A stretch of DNA of 64,000 nucleotides. It comes from Streptomyces profundus. GTDB lineage: Bacteria > Actinomycetota > Actinomycetes > Streptomycetales > Streptomycetaceae. The DNA is taken from the NCBI RefSeq assembly GCF_020740535.1, contig NZ_CP082362.1, positions 5,144,501 through 5,208,500 on the forward strand. The letters run 5' to 3'. Shown here one piece after another: positions 59,848 through 64,000 of this stretch; position 1 is the stretch's first letter, and every line of letters begins with the position of its first letter. The notes under the pieces were generated by a model. It searched no databases, was not told the DNA's origin, and was given only the letters and a program-made list of their open reading frames with translations. A program made the translations under genes and the position numbers.

Positions 59848-61143
59848 TCAGCTTGTCGGACTGCCGGCGTGAACTGGCTCGGGGCACGCGGCGAACGACG
59901 CGCAACCGTCGGCGCCGGGGGCGCATTCCGTCGCGGTGTTCGCGCCGGCTCCCACCAGCGCGAGCGTGCGTAGGCTGCGCGCCCCCGGCTGGTAGTAGCC
60001 GTCGTGGCCGTGCGCCCCCTCGTCGCTGAGGCGGCGCGCGCCGAACGAGGGGGAGACGGGGTCAGTGCCGTGCCCGACCGGGCCGATCGAGAGATGCGGC
60101 AGGTCGGCGACCCAGTCGTCCGCCGCCCGCATCGCCCAGACCCGGGCCGAGGTGCCCAGCTCGGTGACGTCGTCGGCGCGCATGCCCGGGCTGCCGGTGA
60201 CCGCGATATCGGTGACGCGGGACGGGAGCTCGTCGGCGGCGACGCCGCAGACCACGGAGCCGTAGGAGTGGCAGAAGAGCGCCACGTCGGCTTCGGACGG
60301 CAGCCCGGCCAGGGTGTCGAGCAGCCGCTCGGCGCCGCGTTCCGCGCGCCCGGCCGTCGCGGCCGACATGGCGAGGCCGCGTGGCGCGTCGTAGTCGGCC
60401 CAGGCGATGGTGGCGCCGGCGACCTCGGGCGCCTGGGCGCGCTGTTCGGCGTAGAGGGCCTGGGCCATGCCGGCGGGGGCGGCGTACCGGCCCTCGGTGC
60501 GCTCGAAGGTGACCAGGTCGGTGTCGACGCCCGGCACCACCAGGGAGATCCGGTCCGCCGTCGTCAGGTCGCCGAACACCTCGGCGACCCGGCCTGACCC
60601 GGTGGGGTCGAACGCGAGGATCTGCCGGTCGGCGCGGAGCAGGGAGGCCAGCCGGTGGGCGCGGCGCGCGGCCTCCCGCTGGCCGTCGGGGGAGAGCCGC
60701 TCGTCTTCCGCGCGGCGCAGTTCGACCGCTCTGGCGTCCTCGATCGCCGACCGGTTGGCCTGGTAGCGCAGCGCGACGGGCGCGCCGGACAGGTTGCCGA
60801 CCACGAGCGGGAAACGTTCCGCCAGCTGCTCGCTCCGCTCGGCCCCCAGGCCGGCGAAGAACGCCGCCACCTCCCCGGACGAGGCGTCGGCCGAGGGCGG
60901 CTGATGGCCGGCGACGGTGGCGTGTGCCCAGTCGCGCAGCTGGAGTTCGAGCGGGTTCGGCGTCTCCTGGCGGGTGCTGGCCAGCCAGCCGGCGGTGGCC
61001 AGCACGACCAGCACCACGGCCAGCGCGAGCAGCACTCGACGGACGGGGTGGGCCGTGCCGGGAAGCCAAGACCCCCGGGCGGGCTGATGAAATGACAAAG
61101 ATGACAGCACTGCCGGCCGATGATACGTGCCCGGATGGGGCAT
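59848..61143 (-). CDS. Membrane-anchored alpha/beta hydrolase, DUF1023 family
   Basis: A 431-residue protein with one N-terminal anchor (LLALAVVLVVLATAGWL near 35-52). The hydrolase motifs lie late: ISLVVPGVDTDL (oxyanion), nucleophile Ser in LFCHSYGSVVCG, Asp in WVADLPH region and His in DEGAHGHDGYY. This is the DUF1023 pattern of actinobacterial extracytoplasmic esterases. ATG 61143 and 61167 are both possible. Ends 130 bp after the aceE terminators. Substrate unknown. Confidence 0.85.
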   Translation of the reverse strand: MPHPGTYHRPAVLSSLSFHQPARGSWLPGTAHPVRRVLLALAVVLVVLATAGWLASTRQETPNPLELQLRDWAHATVAGHQPPSADASSGEVAAFFAGLGAERSEQLAERFPLVVGNLSGAPVALRYQANRSAIEDARAVELRRAEDERLSPDGQREAARRAHRLASLLRADRQILAFDPTGSGRVAEVFGDLTTADRISLVVPGVDTDLVTFERTEGRYAAPAGMAQALYAEQRAQAPEVAGATIAWADYDAPRGLAMSAATAGRAERGAERLLDTLAGLPSEADVALFCHSYGSVVCGVAADELPSRVTDIAVTGSPGMRADDVTELGTSARVWAMRAADDWVADLPHLSIGPVGHGTDPVSPSFGARRLSDEGAHGHDGYYQPGARSLRTLALVGAGANTATECAPGADGCASFAACPEPVHAGSPTS

Positions 61144-61214
61144 TCGGGAGGGTTGCCAGGGAAACATCGTCGCTGCCCCGAAGATCCACCGGCGGAGCAC
61201 CGAGGGAAAACCAC

Positions 61215-61275
61215 GGTGCCCGGTGGTCGGCCCACCACCGGGCACCGGGTGGCCGCGCCCGGAGGGGGCGCGGCC
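61215..61275 (-). terminator. Tandem terminator hairpins after aceE
   Basis: First hairpin: GGTGCCCGGTGGT (61215-61227) with its complement at 61234-61246. Second: GGCCGCGCCC (61251-61260) with GGGCGCGGCC (61266-61275). Both perfect. They follow the aceE stop at 61282 on the minus strand. Confidence 0.9.
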
Positions 61276-61281
61276 GTCGCG

Positions 61282-64000
61282 TCAGGCGTCGCCGCCGGCC
61301 GGGCCCGGGTCGGCCGCGGCCACGTCGAGCAGCTGGTAGCGGTCGATGGCCTGCTTCAGCACCGAGCGGTCGATCTTGCCCTCCCTGGCGAGCTCGGTGA
61401 GCACGCCGAGCACGATCGACTGGGCGTCGATGTGGAAGAACCGCCGCGCGGCGCCCCTGGTGTCGGCGAAGCCGAAGCCGTCGCCGCCCAGCGACTGGTA
61501 GGTGCCGGGCACCCAGCGGGAGATCTGGTCCGGAACCGAACGCATCCAGTCGGAGACCGCCAGGAACGGGCCCTCGGCGCCCTGGAGCTTGCGGGTGACG
61601 AACGGCACCTGCTGCTCCTCCTCCGGGTGCAGCAGGTTGTGCTCCTCGACCGAGACCGCCTCGCGGCGCAGCTCGTTCCAGGACGTGGCCGACCAGACGT
61701 CGGCCTTCACACCCCACTCGTCGGCCAGGATGGACTGGGCCTCGATCGCCCACGGCACCGAGACGCCGGAGGCCAGGATCTGCGCCGGGATACCGCCGGA
61801 CTCGCCGACGCTGACCCGGTGCAGGCCCTTGAGGATGCCCTCGACGTCCACGCCGTCCGGCTCGGCCGGCTGGTTGATCGGCTCGTTGTAGACCGTCATG
61901 TAGTAGAAGACGTCCTCGGCGTTCTCGCCGTACATCCGCCGCAGACCGTCCCGCACGATATGCGCGATCTCGTAGCCGTAGGCCGGGTCGTAGGCGACAC
62001 AGGCCGGGTTGGTCGAGGCCAGCAGATGGCTGTGACCGTCCGCGTGCTGGGTGCCCTCACCGGTCAGCGTGGTGCGCCCGGCGGTCGCGCCCAGTACGAA
62101 ACCGCGCGACAGCTGGTCGCCCATCTGCCAGAACTGGTCACCCGTGCGCTGGAACCCGAACATCGAGTAGAAGACATAGACCGGGATCAGATGCTCACCG
62201 TGCGTGGCGTAGGCCGATCCCGCGGCGATCAGCGACGCCGTACAGCCGGCCTCGGTGATCCCGTCGTGCAGCATCTGCCCGGTCGGCGACTCCTTGTAGG
62301 AGAGCAGCAGATCGCGGTCGACCGACTCGTAGGTCTGCCCCAGCGGGTTGTAGATCTTGGCCGAGGGGAACAGCGAGTCCATGCCGAAGGTGCGGTACTC
62401 GTCCGGCGCGATCGGCACGAACCGCTTGCCGATCTCCTTGTCCCGCATCAGGTCCTTGAGCAGCCGCACAAAGGCCATCGTCGTGGCGATCTGCTGCTGC
62501 CCCGAGCCCTTGCGGACCGCGGCGTACGCCTTGTCGCCCGGCTGCGGGAGCGGCTTGGCGCGCACCACCCGGGTCGGCACATAGCCGCCCAGCTCGCGCC
62601 GCCGGTCGTGCATGTACTGGATCTCCTCCGAGTCCCGACCCGGGTGGTAGTAGGGCGGCAGGCCCGACTCCAGCTCCTTGTCGGGGATCGGCAGGTGGAG
62701 CCGGTCCCGGAAGCGCTTCAGGTCGTCGACGGTGAGCTTCTTCATCTGGTGCGTCGCGTTGCGCCCCTCGAAGCTCGGGCCGAGCATCCAGCCCTTGATC
62801 GTCTGCGCCAGGATCACCGTGGGCTGGCCCTTGTGCTCCTTGGCCGCCTGGTAGGCGGCGAAGACCTTGCGGTGGTCGTGGCCGCCGCGCCCCAGATGCA
62901 GGATCTGGTCGTCGGTCATGCCCTCGACCATGGCCCGCAGCCGCTGGTCGCCGCCGAAGAAGTGGTCGCGGATATAGGCGCCGGTCTCCGTCGCGTACGT
63001 CTGGAACTGGCCGTCGGGCGTGGTGTTCAGCTTGTTGACCAGCACGCCGTCCCGGTCCTGCGCCAGCAGCGGGTCCCAGCTGCGGTCCCAGACCAGCTTG
63101 ATCACGTTCCAGCCGGCACCCCTGAACTGGGACTCCAGCTCCTGCATGATCTTGCCGTTGCCGCGCACCGGGCCGTCGAGGCGCTGGAGGTTGCAGTTGA
63201 CCACGAACGTCAGGTTGTCCAGGCCCTCCCGAGCGGCCAGGGCGAGCTGCCCCAGCGACTCGGGCTCGTCCATCTCGCCGTCCCCGAGGAAGGCGTAGAC
63301 CCGGGACTTGGAGGTGTCGGCGATGCCGCGCGCCTCCATATAGCGGTTCATCCTGGCCTGGTAGATGGCGCTGATCGGCCCCAGGCCCATGGAGACCGTG
63401 GGGAACTCCCAGAAGTCGGGCATCATCCGCGGGTGCGGATAGCTGGAGAGACCGTAGGGCGCCTTGGAGCGTTCCTGCCGGAAGGCGTCCAGGTGCTGTT
63501 CGGTCAGCCGGTCGAGGAGAAAGGCCCGGGCGTAGATGCCGGGCGAGGCGTGACCCTGGAAGTACACCTGGTCACCGCCGTCACCGCCGTCCTTGCCGCG
63601 GAAGAAGTGGTTGAAGCCCACGTCGTACAGGGACGCCGAGGAGCCGAAGGTGGCGATGTGCCCACCCACGCCGATACCGGGCCGCTGGGCGCGGGAGACC
63701 ATCACGGCCGCGTTCCAGCGGGTCGCGTTGAGGACCTTCCGCTCGACCTCCTCGTCGCCGGGGAAGTACGGCTCGTCCTTGGTCGCGATGGTGTTGACGT
63801 AGTCCGTGCTGCGCATCTCTGGCACGGCCACCCGCTTCTCACGGGCGCGCTCGATCAGCCGGAGCATGAGATAGCGGGCTCGTTCCCGGCCTCGCTCATC
63901 GACCGCGGCGTCGAGCGAGTCAAGCCACTCCTGAGTCTCCTCAGGGTCGAAGTCCGGGACCTGGCTGGGAAGGCCGCCAATGATGATCGGGTTGCGATCT
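61282..64000 (-). CDS. aceE: Pyruvate dehydrogenase E1 component, homodimeric type (5' end outside window)
   Basis: 906 visible residues of a protein about 900-920 long; only the first few residues are missing. The thiamin-diphosphate motif [16 protein letters not shown] with [23 protein letters not shown] is complete. Earlier, [23 protein letters not shown] marks the substrate-channel His region. The transketolase pyrimidine domain ([33 protein letters not shown]) and C-terminal domain ([22 protein letters not shown]) follow in order. It decarboxylates pyruvate and acetylates the E2 lipoyl group, feeding acetyl-CoA to the FAS genes nearby. Confidence 0.96.
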   Translation of the reverse strand, partial: DRNPIIIGGLPSQVPDFDPEETQEWLDSLDAAVDERGRERARYLMLRLIERAREKRVAVPEMRSTDYVNTIATKDEPYFPGDEEVERKVLNATRWNAAVMVSRAQRPGIGVGGHIATFGSSASLYDVGFNHFFRGKDGGDGGDQVYFQGHASPGIYARAFLLDRLTEQHLDAFRQERSKAPYGLSSYPHPRMMPDFWEFPTVSMGLGPISAIYQARMNRYMEARGIADTSKSRVYAFLGDGEMDEPESLGQLALAAREGLDNLTFVVNCNLQRLDGPVRGNGKIMQELESQFRGAGWNVIKLVWDRSWDPLLAQDRDGVLVNKLNTTPDGQFQTYATETGAYIRDHFFGGDQRLRAMVEGMTDDQILHLGRGGHDHRKVFAAYQAAKEHKGQPTVILAQTIKGWMLGPSFEGRNATHQMKKLTVDDLKRFRDRLHLPIPDKELESGLPPYYHPGRDSEEIQYMHDRRRELGGYVPTRVVRAKPLPQPGDKAYAAVRKGSGQQQIATTMAFVRLLKDLMRDKEIGKRFVPIAPDEYRTFGMDSLFPSAKIYNPLGQTYESVDRDLLLSYKESPTGQMLHDGITEAGCTASLIAAGSAYATHGEHLIPVYVFYSMFGFQRTGDQFWQMGDQLSRGFVLGATAGRTTLTGEGTQHADGHSHLLASTNPACVAYDPAYGYEIAHIVRDGLRRMYGENAEDVFYYMTVYNEPINQPAEPDGVDVEGILKGLHRVSVGESGGIPAQILASGVSVPWAIEAQSILADEWGVKADVWSATSWNELRREAVSVEEHNLLHPEEEQQVPFVTRKLQGAEGPFLAVSDWMRSVPDQISRWVPGTYQSLGGDGFGFADTRGAARRFFHIDAQSIVLGVLTELAREGKIDRSVLKQAIDRYQLLDVAAADPGPAGGDA

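Overview
The window is high-GC actinobacterial DNA, most likely from a Streptomyces or close relative. The evidence is the strongly G/C-biased third codon positions, frequent GTG starts, the fatty-acid synthase order fasR-fabD-fabH-acpP-fabF followed by a homodimeric aceE, a DUF3145 gene, an XRE/DUF397 pair, a CUT1 sugar importer without its own ATPase (streptomycetes normally supply MsiK), DmdR-type iron boxes, and large perfect hairpins between convergent genes.

Layout. 1-3.1 kb: a sugar-acid locus (family-5 binding lipoprotein, DapA-family keto-deoxy sugar-acid dehydratase, divergent IclR regulator). 3.7-9.8 kb: secreted and intracellular esterases (SGNH hydrolase, HSL-type hydrolase, CE1 esterase with CBM2), a PucR-type regulator, a lipoprotein, and a small secreted peptide ending in two copies of GWSWIPN. 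9.8-13.6 kb: siderophore uptake (two FecCD permeases, convergent binding lipoprotein, iron boxes at both ends, no ATPase, and an apparent frameshift at the end of the second permease). 13.6-16.1 kb: GntR regulator divergent from a 2,2-dialkylglycine decarboxylase. 16.1-20.5 kb: an unrecognised three-gene membrane-protein cassette, a lipoprotein, a SigE-type ECF sigma factor with a downstream membrane protein, and two tRNAs (CAU and Asn).

21.3-29.3 kb and 37.4-46.0 kb form two halves of what looks like one pentose/aldose regulon. The first half holds an IclR regulator, SMP-30 lactonase, MDR oxidoreductase, CUT1 importer and GH51 arabinofuranosidase. The second is a seven-gene minus-strand operon: enolase-superfamily sugar-acid dehydratase, zinc dehydrogenase, U32-like protein, ChvE/GguA/GguB-type importer and secreted aldose epimerase. 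Five promoters in these halves carry a shared composite element built on GTTCG half-sites with fixed 19-bp and 26-bp spacings. Together the enzymes suggest hemicellulose arabinose release, uptake, and oxidative non-phosphorylating breakdown. Between the halves lie a Tat-exported PHP phosphoesterase, a small accessory islet (31.8-35.3 kb: zinc-ribbon protein, XRE/DUF397, a decayed toxin-antitoxin trace, an RHH/PIN-like pair), and a stand-alone NRPS condensation-type protein.

46.0-64.0 kb is mainly core: SGNH lipoprotein, DUF3145, beta-hydroxyacid dehydrogenase-like enzyme, a TetR/second-FabH divergent pair over a 26-bp palindrome, a methyltransferase, the FAS operon with FasR, pirin, serine hydrolase, MerR, DUF4429/SHOCT protein, DUF1023 hydrolase and aceE (5' end outside the window). 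Three intergenic tracts with decayed direct repeats (3.1, 37.1 and 57.1 kb) all sit between convergent genes.
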